From Adineta steineri (Eukaryota > Rotifera > Eurotatoria > Adinetida > Adinetidae): DNA of 64,000 nucleotides. Below, piece after piece: positions 1 to 10,392 of this stretch. The stretch is taken from assembly GCA_905250115.1 (NCBI GenBank), contig CAJNOI010000203.1:84474-148473 (forward strand), given 5' to 3'. The notes beneath the pieces were generated by a model that saw only the letters and a list, made by a program, of their open reading frames with translations, was not told the DNA's origin and made no database searches. The position numbers and the translations under genes are program-made. The stretch's first letter is position 1. Each line of letters begins with the position of its first letter.

Positions 1-432
1 GGAATAAGATGTTTATCAATTAATGTCTAAATTTAGTAAACTTTGTCTCTAGAATGATGACTTACAACATCGATCTTACTAAAAGTTCATGACAAACAAC
101 TTTCAATTCATTCTCGATCTTCTGTCGATATTTCGTGGTCAATTCCTGCTGCTGTTCAGTACCATTAGCTTCCTGTTCAATACTTGATATCGTTCGCCAA
201 GGTGATCGATATGTGCCAATCACATTCTTGTAAGCAATCGAAAGCAAATTGCGTTCTTCGATCGTTAATTCACTATTCGATTCAGCAACTATTTTCATAG
301 CATTTACCATGTCAGTATATCTAAATGAAAACTCATGTTTTTGAATCGAGCACAGTATGTTTAACAAATATGGTACCGCTCAGCTTGACCAGCTAATTTC
401 GCGAATTCCACTTGCTCATTCATATTTGTCAT
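1..432 (-). CDS. 14-3-3 protein, 5' part, runs off window start
   Basis: 14-3-3 proteins are cytosolic dimers that bind phosphoserine/threonine peptides. Three exons are visible: 432-377, 320-80 and 26-1. The intron at 376-321 is phase 2 and the one at 79-27 is phase 0; both have GT-AG ends and keep the frame. Hallmarks are an N-terminal EQVEFAKLAGQAERY helix, then DMVNAMKIVAE, ELTIEERNLLSIAYKNVIG, WRTISSIEQE, YRQKIENEL, and IDKHLIP at the edge. These cover helices 1 to about 4 in the family order, roughly 108 residues of a usual ~245. The start codon at 432 is followed by a second in-frame ATG three codons on. The C-terminal half lies outside the window. A perfect CRE-type palindrome lies about 200 bp upstream. 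No break is seen, so this looks like a functional gene cut only by the window edge. Confidence 0.93.
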
Positions 433-634
433 GATTCAATGAAATTAATCGTTGGAATAAAAAGTATGTGAAATAGATTCTTTACCAGCCAGCCAACAGT
501 CAGAAGACACAGTTAATAAAAATGTAACTAGAGAGCACAAATATGCTAATACCCATTGTAAGAGGAACTGGGCTATTTATACTGTTCCTTCTGCACAATC
601 TCTCTTTCTCTCTTTCTGCATAACGAATATTTCA

Positions 635-648
635 GTGTGACGTCACAC
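635..648. promoter_or_regulatory. CRE-like palindrome upstream of 14-3-3
   Basis: The 14-bp perfect palindrome GTGTGACGTCACAC holds the full TGACGTCA core bound by CREB/ATF bZIP factors in animals. It lies about 205 bp upstream of the 14-3-3 start codon. Promoter function is inferred from position only. Confidence 0.4.
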
Positions 649-1405
649 AGAGGCGAATGACGAAACCTACGCTAGTTGTCAAACAGAACAGAACGATCGT
701 TGAATTAGTCATTCAAATTCACAGAACGAACATCGGACGGCACACAAAACATATTGTACGATGTAGCGTCATTACTTAGTAACCAACTGCAATAGATTTT
801 ATTTCGACATATAACAGAAGAGGGCACCAGTGTAACATCCTTTTTAATGTAATACCTTTACAACACTTAGTCATCATTGAATGCACTACTACTGATTCCA
901 TTCAAATAGTTTCTCTGTCAGTTTGACCGTCATTTTTCTGAAGCTTGTGAAAAACTATGCCTATTCAATGTATAACTGGTTAGAATAGGAACACATACTT
1001 CGTTTTGTTTTCAATCTCACTTTCATTTTTGCTCTGTAGAGAAAAAACAAAACTATATCATTTATTTTCATTTGAGAATACATATCCGTTAGCCGATGAT
1101 AGTAGTATTTTAATTTAATCTATTTGACATTTGAGTGTCGAAAAAAAGAGATAAGTATAATTCATTACGAAGAAAATCAAGTTGTTCACATGTTGATATT
1201 AACCTCATCATTTTTTATCGTTCTCGATATACAACCAAGTTCAAAAAAACTTGCACAAAATTGAATTTTTTGTATAACGATTTTCTTATCGTTAGAAAGT
1301 AATGAAAAGTTTAACTTTTCCAGGGATATATGTACGTTAGTAACACTACACGTTGACTATATAAAAGCGTGAACTCTTTTCTTTTTAACACATAAACATT
1401 TAATC

Positions 1406-1690
1406 ATGACATCATCTACTGATTTGAAAAAGCATCATATATCATTATTACATTATTGCAACAACGGTATACGATCTGCTCGTGCTCTCCACCGTGAAAC
1501 GAAGATACCACTAAGGACTATCTATTACAATATAGATAAGTTGAAACAAATAAATTCACTTAAACACTGAGGAGGAAATGATCGGCCCATTGTCTTATGT
1601 CCAAAAGAAAAAAAGCTATTGGTCAATATATTCGACGTAACAACGAAATTACTATAAAAGAAATTAAAGAAAAATTATCAACAGCTTATC
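1406..1690 (+). pseudogene. Tc1/mariner-like transposase N-terminal remnant
   Basis: An ATG at 1406 opens a frame whose first ~54 codons encode a paired-type helix-turn-helix resembling Tc1/mariner transposase N termini: ISLLHYCNNGIRSARALHRE, then TIYYNIDKLKQ, then a GGNDRP linker. A TGA at 1568-1570 sits where an Arg codon (one base change) would keep the family GxxGRP context. Shortly after, the frame must shift to keep reading GQYIRRNNEITIKEIKEKL, the second helix-turn-helix. No DDE catalytic domain follows, and I found no terminal inverted repeats. The element is therefore dead: truncated, with at least one stop and one frameshift. The family call rests on the helix-turn-helix pattern alone. 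Confidence 0.55.
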
Positions 1691-2228
1691 GGTCATCAAA
1701 ATATTGATGAACTAAAACTTTTTTTATGTGAAGAATTTAAAAATGTTGATGTTAATTTTGTAATGACTTTTGTGATGTCGATGAAAAAAAGATGTTTGTC
1801 TCTTATTGAATCTAAAGACGAACGAATAAAATATTGAAGTATAGTGCTAAATAGTACTCGGCATAGGCTATCAGCCAGTTATGGAAGCAACTTGAGAGTG
1901 ACTTATATATGGGGATATAACTGAATTTCAATCATCATAGATATTTCGTATTATCATTCGTCTGATTCTTTCCATAGTGAATGTTTTAAAAGAAAAGATT
2001 AAACTTCTATTATGTATCTATGCTGAGATATATACGAAATTCTTATTTATACCAAAATAATTACAAAACATTACAAGTTCAGAAATTCAGTTTTTTCTAA
2101 TAGTTTCATTTAATTAAGTTTATTCACTGAAATGATATGAAAAATGAACAAAAACGAATATTACCCAACAGCTATCTTGAGAATAAAAGTAAGATTGATC
2201 TATGTTATATCTCTAGAGGGTTTAGTTG

Positions 2229-2248
2229 TAGACATAGATCTATGTCTA
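2229..2248. repeat. 20-bp perfect palindrome
   Basis: TAGACATAGATCTATGTCTA is its own reverse complement. It lies between the two decayed fragments and has no assigned role. It could be a footprint of element activity or chance. Confidence 0.4.
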
Positions 2249-2290
2249 ATCTTTACCTGCATTAAAATATTCCTTTATTGAAAAACATTA

Positions 2291-2578
2291 CAAAAATTAA
2301 ATCGTATTATTAATGATTATGATCAAATTAAACAAATAATTAATAAACAAGAATAAGATCTACATAATCTTCCATTAATAAAACCAATTGAAAAAATTCT
2401 ATAACAAGCAAAAGATTGTAGATAAATTGTCATTAAATATTCATACAGATTTTTCAATGATATTGAAAAGAAATCGAATGATCTATCTGAACAAATAAAA
2501 CAACTTCATATCGAAAATGAATATAATGCAATTAATAAATATCATTTATTAGTCAAATTTCAGTTATTTTATCAAAAG
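2291..2578 (+). pseudogene. Decayed coiled-coil exon, B-box/TRIM-NHL-like
   Basis: One frame runs about 96 codons with three stops (TAA, TAA, TAA), and the residues between them form a clear amphipathic coiled coil: LNRIINDYDQIKQIINKQ, then LPLIKPIEKIL, then DIEKKSNDLSEQIKQLHIEN. It ends at a plausible splice donor (AAG|GTAAG at 2579). The spacing resembles the coiled-coil segment following B-box zinc fingers in rotifer TRIM/NHL-type proteins. No B-box or NHL repeats are visible nearby. I read it as a stranded, inactivated exon. The coding origin is fairly secure; the family name is tentative. Confidence 0.45.
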
Positions 2579-2715
2579 GTAAGTTTTTAAAAAATTATTT
2601 CAGGAAGAATAATTAAATTTATGTTAAACAACTATAACACAAAGAAAAGTGATGATGAAGACGATAAAAACAATAGAATTTCATTGAATCTCAGAAATTA
2701 TTGTTTCCATCTATT

Positions 2716-2780
2716 GGGTGTGGGTGTATGATAGATATAATATTCATATATACAGCTGCCCACACTCACACTTACACCCT
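2716..2780. repeat. Telomere-like inverted repeat, copy 1
   Basis: The left arm GGGTGTGGGTGTA and right arm CACACTCACACTTACACCC are separated by an AT-rich loop. It lies about 65 bp beyond the stop codon of the FnIII gene. Confidence 0.7.
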
Positions 2781-2846
2781 CTTCGTTTTCAGCATAAGTT
2801 AGAATAAACCAATAAATATTATTATTTAACGAAATGTTTTATTATA

Positions 2847-3673
2847 TTATTTGGAAGTATATAAATAAGATAACGAAAACAGAAAAACGAACAGACTATA
2901 AGAAAGAGCTGTTGATCGGGATCTGGTGGTAGTACTTTGCGATGTTGTCGTTGTAGTTTCTATCGTGAAACTTGCACGCGTGAAAAATGAGCATAGAGTT
3001 TCATTGCTACTGATTTCATTACATGCTTCAATGTACACTAGATGTATGCCTGGTTGATAACCAATTGTCATCTCGTAAGATAGAACTGTTTGTGACAGAT
3101 TGGCATTCAGCAATTTAGGATATACCGTTAATTGATAATAATAATCAGGTCCAGCAGGTTTTAAAGGAGGTGACCAGGTTAAAAGTACACTAGTCAAATT
3201 CTTCTCAACTGTAAGATTTTGTGGTGGTGATGGACGACCAATCTCTGTTCGATATTCTCTTTTTAAATTTTCGACAACTCCATCACAATTCAATGTGAAG
3301 ACATAGGATGTATACGGGTCAAGATTCATCATTGGCGCGATGGCAATAGTTGTTGAATCATTTAAAAAGTCTGCAGGATGCCATTTATCTGTGTCGTTGA
3401 TTCTCACCTGACATGAATATTCTGGTGATGGACGATCCGATACTTTGATCCAGAGACTATTATCATCGATAATGAATCGAAAAAATAAAAAAATCAAACG
3501 AAATAGTTAGTATAAACTTACAGAATAAAAGTATCATAGACATAAATTGTATCTGTGGCATTCTCTTCATCAGAATATATAGCACTAAAATAATCGATTG
3601 TTGTTGCTGTCATCACTTGAAAGATTGTCAGCAACGGTATAAGAAAAAGTAATTGATATTGTCTCATCTGCAT
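2847..3673 (-). CDS. Secreted/GPI-type fibronectin type III protein
   Basis: A two-exon gene (3673-3522 and 3456-2847) with a 65-bp phase-2 intron encodes 253 residues. I chose the start at 3673 because it puts a clean signal peptide (QLLFLIPLLTIFQV) at the N terminus; the upstream in-frame ATG at 3772 is less suitable. A Cys-containing N-terminal region precedes one fibronectin type III domain at about 125-215, recognisable by PSPPQNLTV, LLTWSPP and YYYQLTVYP. A Thr/Ser-rich stretch (about 217-233) and a hydrophobic C-terminal tail ending in SK follow, typical of GPI-anchored surface proteins. Several N-x-S/T sites fit extracellular exposure. The ligand is unknown. A CRE core lies about 90 bp upstream. 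Confidence 0.8.
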
Positions 3674-3763
3674 GTTTCTTACGTGTGGTAAAACAAAAAA
3701 ATAAATCGAAATAAATAGCTGATAAATGAGTAATGCATTCTCTATCCTTCTGATAAATATCTG

Positions 3764-3771
3764 TGACGTCA
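3764..3771. promoter_or_regulatory. CRE core upstream of FnIII gene
   Basis: TGACGTCA lies about 91 bp upstream of the chosen start of the FnIII gene. It is the second full CRE core in the window that sits just 5' of a gene. Function is inferred from position. Confidence 0.3.
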
Positions 3772-4089
3772 ATTTTAAAGTATTTTGATAAACTTACGCT
3801 GCATGAATCATACGATTAAATTACCGTTCTCTACATAAGATACGTCAATAAAAAAACGTATGACGACTTTCACTTGCAGAAAAACGATGTTTGAAAGAAA
3901 GGGTATTAGATATCATATTCGTCCTTCATATACACTTATTCATCAACACACCAGATTTGTTTTGAATAAATAGAGATAAACTCTGTTACTGTGTAACGTG
4001 ATGAAGTAATATTAATCATACAATTATTTTTCCAACCACCCTCTAAATGATTTATATCTTAATTATTTTATGAATAACTTTGAAAAGAA

Positions 4090-4133
4090 GGGTGTGAATG
4101 AGAGGGAAATAATCACACCCACACCCACATCCT
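4090..4133. repeat. Telomere-like inverted repeat, copy 2
   Basis: The arms are GGGTGTGAATG and CACACCCACACCCACATCC. It lies in the 3774-4417 spacer, about 285 bp beyond the stop of the poly-Cys gene. I see nothing else in that spacer. Confidence 0.65.
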
Positions 4134-4417
4134 GTAACCGTGCTTAAACCCACTCGCATGATATTATTTCATTTACTTTTCATCGAGATTCATTGCTCTT
4201 TATAACAATAATGTTGATGTTTATCATTTGTTTTGTCATATTTTTATGGAAAGTAAATTGTACAAGTTATATACACAAGTAGAAAAGAGAAAGCCAGAAA
4301 GAAAAAAATAAATTACTGTCAATTCAATATTCGTCATCATTTTCATACAAAATCATCATTCTTCGTCTTCTTCATTCATTATGCTTCTGATTTTTGAGAC
4401 GGCAGAGGATCCCAAGT

Positions 4418-4771
4418 TTATATAGCTGGCTCTTGAGGTGATAGATGTGTATCATCGAAATGGACAGAAGGATGATTAGGTTGAAACCGCACAGTAAATA
4501 CTTTAATTTTTTTAGCAACAACAGGTGATGGTTTATTCATAGATGCAGGGACCTTATTTGAGTCGTATCCATAGTCCTTGTTCATCTGAGTAACTGACGG
4601 TTGTTTATCGATTGGTTTTGAATAATCAGCAACACGCCCTTTACCACCAAGACAACATTGTCCACAACAGTAACAACAACAACAACAGTCACAACATCCA
4701 CAACAGTCCTCACATTCATCACAACAGCAACAGCAACAAACTCTAACATCACCAGAACAGATCATTGCCAT
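4418..4771 (-). CDS. Small protein with poly-cysteine N terminus
   Basis: The 117-residue open frame starts with ATG at 4771. Residues 5-40 contain 21 cysteines, including runs of six and five (CCCCCC, CCCCC) broken by D, E, G, Y and Q. The remaining ~75 residues are hydrophilic with no recognised domain and end in SPQEPAI. There is no signal peptide. Known proteins with such runs are either palmitoylated at the membrane (cysteine-string type) or bind metal; both are inference here. Coding is supported by an intact frame with varied codons in the C-terminal part. Against it, the Cys run could be an expanded (ACA)n-type repeat read in frame. I do not recognise a family. Confidence 0.55.
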   Translation of the reverse strand: MAMICSGDVRVCCCCCCDECEDCCGCCDCCCCCYCCGQCCLGGKGRVADYSKPIDKQPSVTQMNKDYGYDSNKVPASMNKPSPVVAKKIKVFTVRFQPNHPSVHFDDTHLSPQEPAI

Positions 4772-4987
4772 CTTGTTTGTTCGCTAATCAATTTTTTGTG
4801 AAGAAATAATATAATAAATTAATCAGTATTTATCTATAATTCGATTTCTAATATATATGGGATAGACGACGGGTTTACTGTAGGCTTAAGAAAAAAAAAG
4901 AAAAGTTTTTCTTTTATCGTTTCATCATTTATATGAGCATGATAAATAAAGGATTTGCTGTAGAAGTAAGGAAAGAAAAAAAGAAAA

Positions 4988-5040
4988 GTGTGGGAGTGGG
5001 TGTTCTCTTTAGATCAACAACGGAAACTCCCACTCCCACC
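4988..5040. repeat. Telomere-like inverted repeat, copy 3
   Basis: The left arm GTGTGGGAGTGGGTGTT pairs with AACTCCCACTCCCACC-type sequence on the right, with a short A-rich loop. It is in the 4772-5677 spacer, which otherwise shows only AT-rich DNA. Confidence 0.7.
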
Positions 5041-5563
5041 CATAAAAACGAGCTATTTACAGCGAACATTAGTCATTATCAATAATAAATGCATGAATAT
5101 TATTCTATTTAATAAAGAATGAACAAAAAGACATTGATCAATGTCTTTTATGTTCTAATAACATAGATTTAATAAAAATGAATATTTTCTGTTAAAAAAA
5201 CGAGCTTTGCTATATTATATAAAAGGAGAAAAAGATAAATACAATATAAAATCATATATAGACAGACGCTTGGAAAAGTTAAGAGATGAGGAATATAATT
5301 CATATGAGCATATGCCAATGACGTATTTATATCGTGCCAATAAAATCTCATGCGTAATTAATGGAGTGCTTCTATAAATGTAGATGAATAATATATGAAT
5401 GATCGATGAAAGACAATTTATTTTGAAGAGGCATTACAATAACACGGCCATTAAATTAATCATGAATCATGTTTTGTTTTTTTTTGTTTTACTAAGATTG
5501 ACTTCCATTTTCTAGTCACTTCATATAAATATAAAACAAAAATAGACTTGACTAAAAACTCTT

Positions 5564-5583
5564 TGAGGGTGAGTGTGGGGGTA
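5564..5583. repeat. Telomere-like half repeat, copy 4
   Basis: A single arm, TGAGGGTGAGTGTGGGGGTA, lies about 95 bp beyond the stop of the EGF-7TM gene. No partner arm is seen close by, so it may be a decayed copy. Confidence 0.5.
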
Positions 5584-5677
5584 GATCTAAATATTTGATA
5601 TACATAGAAATCATATCATGCAAAGCAAATAAATGATTCAAAGTAGTTTTATGAAGTGAGTATAGCTAAAGAAGATT

Positions 5678-7520
5678 CTACTCTCGAAGTTGAAGTGTAT
5701 TTGAAAGTACATGTCGAGAAGGTTCGGAATCGTTAAATTGTTCTTCCGTTCTTCGATGACAAAAATTCCAATACAACGTGATCTTTTTTCCAATTGATGT
5801 CGAACAAAAATGAGCGGAATAGACAGTCGATGATCTTACATAAAGAAGAAAACTGAACATTTGAGGAGCGAATGAAATAAAGAATGATATGATAAATGGA
5901 CATCTTATAGCCATAGAACTAAAATCACGACAAATTATCATATTTGAAATGATTATTTGTGGTAAACAAAATAATTGAGGTAAGATTGTTATTGCCGGAC
6001 CACAAATCAATTCAATATTCTCGTGGATAATCGTTTGAAAAAAATTCCAACGAACTTTTGCTTTCATATACCATCCTATTGTTTGATCGATGTCATCAAT
6101 ATTCAAACGAACTGGATGTGCTATAAAAATATACTTAGTCGTTAGTAGAATTCAGTATCAGCTAACTTACTCGACTCATTTTCAATAGAAACTAGAAACA
6201 AGACAAAGCTCAGTTTAACAATATCTTCAAATAAAATCTTCTTACCTATGACTTCATTCGTCTCTAGTGCAGTTTGAATGTTCGTTGTTGGTATAGGTGC
6301 ATTGGAATCTATGATACATTTATGATAGAAAAAGATAATAGAATAAAGTAAAATTAGAGGAGAAGGAAGAAGAGTACTATCTTTATCTTTTGTTCACACT
6401 CACTTACTTGATTTTCGATTAGCCAATAGTTTTTGTTTAGCAATCAAACACATGATACCCGTAGTACAAAATATATTAATTAAAAGTGGTAAAATAGTAT
6501 TGATGCAATTGTTAACCAAATTGAGATACATCCAAAATGGATGAGAATAAAATATAACACATATTGAACTATTCTTAGCTGTTTCCGTATCAATGATTGA
6601 GGTATAAAAGTGAATTTGTGGTGCATTGATGAGTAATATGGTGATGGTTAAAATAACCATAATCCATTGAGGAACGTAAGATTTTTTCAACCATGTTCCT
6701 GTGATACACCATGCAATATATAGACGCTCGATGGCCACTGTGCTCATCAACCAACAAGACAGTTGACTTGAGCTAATTAAAGCAAAAGGCAATGCTTTAC
6801 ATAAAATCTTGTTGATTGTGATGTTTATTGTTGCTATGGATCCAGATATACTCAGTACTATATGAATAATTCGAACAACAAGAAAAAATAAGGTCAACTG
6901 ATTGACCACACTTCCAACCAAAAGATAATTGCCGACACCACTTCTTAGAAATTTTGATCGATAGAAAGTCACAAATGTAAAGAGATTATTAAAAGCACCG
7001 ATAACGAAAAAAATACATGGAATAATAATTGCACTATAGAACGCTGCCTGCTGTGTGATTGTCGTAGTCGATAATAAACCATGCTTAAAGACTTGTCCAA
7101 GAGTAAAAGAATAGTGTTCTGAACTATATTGACATTGACGACCGTAGTGACACGCCGGACATAGACATAGATAGTCATTCTTTTTCTTTGAATCTCCTTG
7201 AACACATCGTCCGTTAGAGTAACACTGGTTACATTGATCAGATTTATGATTATAACCAAAACACTCAGTTCGAGAACGATCGATTTCGCAAAAGCACAGG
7301 TATTGATCGTCGAAGAAACATAAGAGATCCGGGTAAGACGAGTTATCACGACATATGTTGTGATATTGATATACTAGAAACGAGAGGAAAAAGTAGAGAA
7401 AATGTAAAAAATATTTTCATAAACCAAACCTGATATATTCATAGAGATATCTGTAATATTTAAACATGTGTTCGTATCTTCTAGAGAAACTGATAAATTG
7501 ATAAACTTCTTCCCGATCAT
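5678..7520 (-). CDS. EGF-like/7TM orphan receptor, multi-exon
   Basis: Five exons join in frame: about 7520-7430, 7373-6408, 6308-6246, 6191-6171 and 6120-5678. All introns are phase 1 with GT-AG ends; one exon is only 21 nt. The second exon encodes a Cys-rich EGF-like segment (CFCEIDRSRTEC, CNQCYSNGRC, LCLCPACHYGRQC) that leads straight into a seven-helix domain, with TM3-end residues near TVAIERLYIAWC. The layout matches the C-terminal third of the 1522-residue receptor at 31.7-36.2 kb, making them paralogs. The 5' end is uncertain. The frame stays open upstream of the ATG at 7520 until it meets the large telomere-like repeat at 7588, so upstream ectodomain exons may be missing or lie beyond it. 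The ligand is unknown. Confidence 0.72.
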
Positions 7521-7587
7521 CAAAGATAGAAGAAAGATTTTCGGATATTTCTTCTCTCCATTTGAATAACTTCGTACAAGTATGATG

Positions 7588-7706
7588 CGGGTGTGGGTGT
7601 GGGTGTGGGTGTGTGTGGGTGTGGGGTGGGTGTGGGGTGGTATGTTTGTGGGAGGGCATGGGTGATGAAGACACTACTAAGACCCACACCAACACTCACA
7701 TCCTTA
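7588..7706. repeat. Large telomere-like inverted repeat, copy 5
   Basis: The long G-rich arm repeats GTGTGGGTGTGG-type units over ~55 bp. The opposite C-rich arm is ACCCACACCAACACTCACAT. It abuts the 5' end of the EGF-7TM gene. On the minus strand the element begins GTAAGG, so it could lie inside an intron. The small open frame across it on the plus strand is low complexity and not credible. Confidence 0.75.
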
Positions 7707-8645
7707 CCGAATGTTCCTATGTGTGTACCTCAGCCACACTAGAAGTATTAATTCCTACAAACTATGTGAAATTACATTGGAGAGTTTCCAAAAAGGCCGG
7801 AATTATATCAGAAAATCAGAGTTTTAAGACTAGTATTGTACTTTGAAGAATAACTAGGATGCTAATCAGATATAAAATACTCGATAATATTGACTCAGAA
7901 TCATAGATCCGACTGGATCCTGTAGAATCTTATTGGGCAGTTTTGCTCTAAATATTGGTTGTTATCTGAAATAGATTTCAATGAAATCTATGTTATATAC
8001 TTCATGCTGAATTTGATTCGAAGTCACTGACACAAACCGAAGGTTTCCAACTGGATATATTTCTTCCACATTCTATTCGCTCTCATCATTTTTACCTCAA
8101 TAAATACGATGTTTTTCGTCGATATGCAACTATAGATTATTTATGAGACAGTTGATAAAGTTTAGAGACATCAGAACAATCGAGTTTTACGACTACAATC
8201 TTCCAAACTAAATAATGTTTATTTCAGACTGAAAATTTTTGGGATATCATTTAGTTTCTAGTCTTTCTTTCATTTCAATCCAGATCTTATCTCAGAAAAC
8301 TACCAGTTGATAGACAAGAAATTATATATTGTTGTTATGTATTATGAGATCTCTTAGTAATCAATAGTGCAACGATTATCGTCACTATAAATTAGAATAA
8401 ATATGTAGTCGAAAAAAAAATAAAACTATCTCTTACCGTGTATTATCTCGCACAAAATGAAATAGCAAAATGTTGTATACTTCACCTTTATAGCCCTACT
8501 TATTGAGAAGGACGCAAATTTATTGTTATCGGTTGTTAAAACAATAAAAACTTTTATCTATTCACTTCTATTACAATGAAGAAGTCGGTCAAATTCATCT
8601 AACGAACAAAAAAGAAAAAGAAAGAAAGAAAATCTCCAAGTAGTA

Positions 8646-8698
8646 GGGTGTGGGTAATGTTGCGAATGAGATATCAACATATTACTCTCACACTCCTC
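8646..8698. repeat. Telomere-like inverted repeat, copy 6
   Basis: The arms are GGGTGTGGGTAATGTTG and CAACATATTACTCTCACACT. The complementarity extends past the G-rich tip (TAATGTTG with CAACATATTA). Confidence 0.65.
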
Positions 8699-8988
8699 TC
8701 AAACACAATATCTAGTCGAATGAAGAATATGACTGAGTAATAGACCATTTAAATCAATAAAAATAATAATTTGATGAAATATGAATCACATAATCAAGAA
8801 TACAAAAGAGAAAAGGTACCCTATATTTTTTTGTATAGGAGAATGAGTAAAATCGATATCGCTATATTATTATATCAGTACACACATTAAATTTTTATAT
8901 GTAAAAATAAAAAAAATGAAAAAAATCAGAAGATCTTGTATAATGCAATTATGAAGTTGTTATATGTAAATATAAATAATAAATGAAC

Positions 8989-9027
8989 GTGAGTGTAGAC
9001 AAAAAGAAACCGAACACACTCACACTC
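8989..9027. repeat. Telomere-like inverted repeat, copy 7
   Basis: A short copy: GTGAGTGTAG opposes CACACTCACACTC across a ~16-nt A-rich loop. Confidence 0.6.
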
Positions 9028-10008
9028 AGAAAATTAAATTTAAATTGAGTTATCGATTGAAACTAAGTGTTTGAAATATATTTCGAATAAAAATGATCGA
9101 AAATATAGATATAAGTAAACCGATTTGTTTTTGTGCAATATAAAACTTGAAAATTTCTTTTATGAGAAAATATAATTGTAAAAAAATAGAAAAGCAAATA
9201 AATGACACATAACGTGAAATGTTTTGTTTTGAGAAAAAAAGTTTTTATCATTAACTAAGCCGACGACAATAGTTCTTATTTCTCGCAATCAATATTCATT
9301 CTTCAGTCCAGTCACATTCAACAATCTTCCCTTTTGATATAAGAAACAAACGAATACATACAAACAAGTTGATCAACATATGTAATGAACTCGATCAAGC
9401 TGACGTCTACAAATATGTTTCTATGGTTACGATTATAAGTCGTTTATATAATGTTTGCTGAATCTATCTTCTCGAATTACATAATTATACCGATACTTTT
9501 TATTCATTTTATTTGCAAAGAAAACACGTTGAACTATCGTCAATTAGATATTTATCTCTTCTACAGAAATAATTCAAAGAATGACTATGTTCATAATCGA
9601 TCGTATATTATCATAAACCAAATTGTATTAATATTTGTTTATGTATTTGCTACATCAACACTATCACTTTTTTTCGTGAGATAACAGATGCTTTATTTGG
9701 ACCATCCCTTGGAGTGTTCTCGGTGGATCTATTCGATATTGAATCTGAGTTCATTAGTAGTCCATTGTTAAATTAGTAACTTTCAAACGAAACATAAATT
9801 TAGATTTGAAAAAGATAAAAGTGATAAGAATTTTTCTTTATTTGAGATTCTATGTTACGTATTAAAGTATAAATATAGAAGAAACAATGATTAAGGAAAT
9901 ATAATTGATTTTCCAATGTCTTTATGTCTACAGAATCAAACTTAAGAGTGAGCTATTGATTAAAAATTGAATTTTTAAAATGTTTTTCATAGATAAATCA
10001 TTTAGTAA

Positions 10009-10057
10009 GGGTGGGTATGTCTTTTCACTATGTCTCAATCACACCCACACCCACACT
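10009..10057. repeat. Telomere-like inverted repeat, copy 8
   Basis: GGGTGGGTATG opposes CACACCCACACCCACACT. It lies about 335 bp beyond the stop codon of the VCBS-repeat gene. Confidence 0.65.
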
Positions 10058-10210
10058 GTACACAAGAAGAAGGCATATATTGGCATCTACAGAGAAAAAA
10101 CAAGCTGAATAATATGTAAGACGTAATATAGATAATTAAAGAATAAGCAAACGGTCAAAAAGCATGAGAAAAATCACCAATTGAGAAAATTAGCATCGAA
10201 ATTTGATCCG

Positions 10211-10260
10211 TTGAGAGCGTGTAACTGTCGCCCTCGCTCATCTTAATACCCACACTCAAG
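10211..10260. repeat. Telomere-like inverted repeat, copy 9 (weak)
   Basis: TTGAGAGCGTG opposes TACCCACACTCAAG. The CTTGAG end is shared with copies at 24.3 and 26.3 kb. Confidence 0.45.
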
Positions 10261-10392
10261 AATTGCGAAAAAAGATTTTTATAAAAAAAAATGACGATCT
10301 GGCTCTCCTAAAAGAGATTGATTAATGAGTAATATTCTCAATTTATGAGTAGAATGTTATTTAATAGATAGAATTAAGTTTGTGAATTGATT

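Larger units (their letters stand above)
7707..10392. other. Gene-poor spacer with several telomere-like repeats
   Basis: No convincing gene is seen on either strand. Short open frames at 9063-9251 and 9451-9684 lack domain signals, splice context and family resemblance. The stretch holds telomere-like repeat copies 6 to 9 and A/T runs. Confidence 0.6.

Noticed and set aside
6969..7349. 126-codon frame on the minus strand
   Set aside because: It is out of frame with the EGF-7TM coding sequence, which explains the same bases far better (Cys spacing, splice phases).
7613..7846. 77-codon plus-strand open frame across the large telomere-like repeat
   Set aside because: Its first third is translated repeat (MWVWGGCGVV-like), and it has no domain and no conserved feature.
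9063..9684. Two small open frames of 62 and 77 codons
   Set aside because: They consist of AT-rich codons with no family signal, splice context or neighbours to support them.
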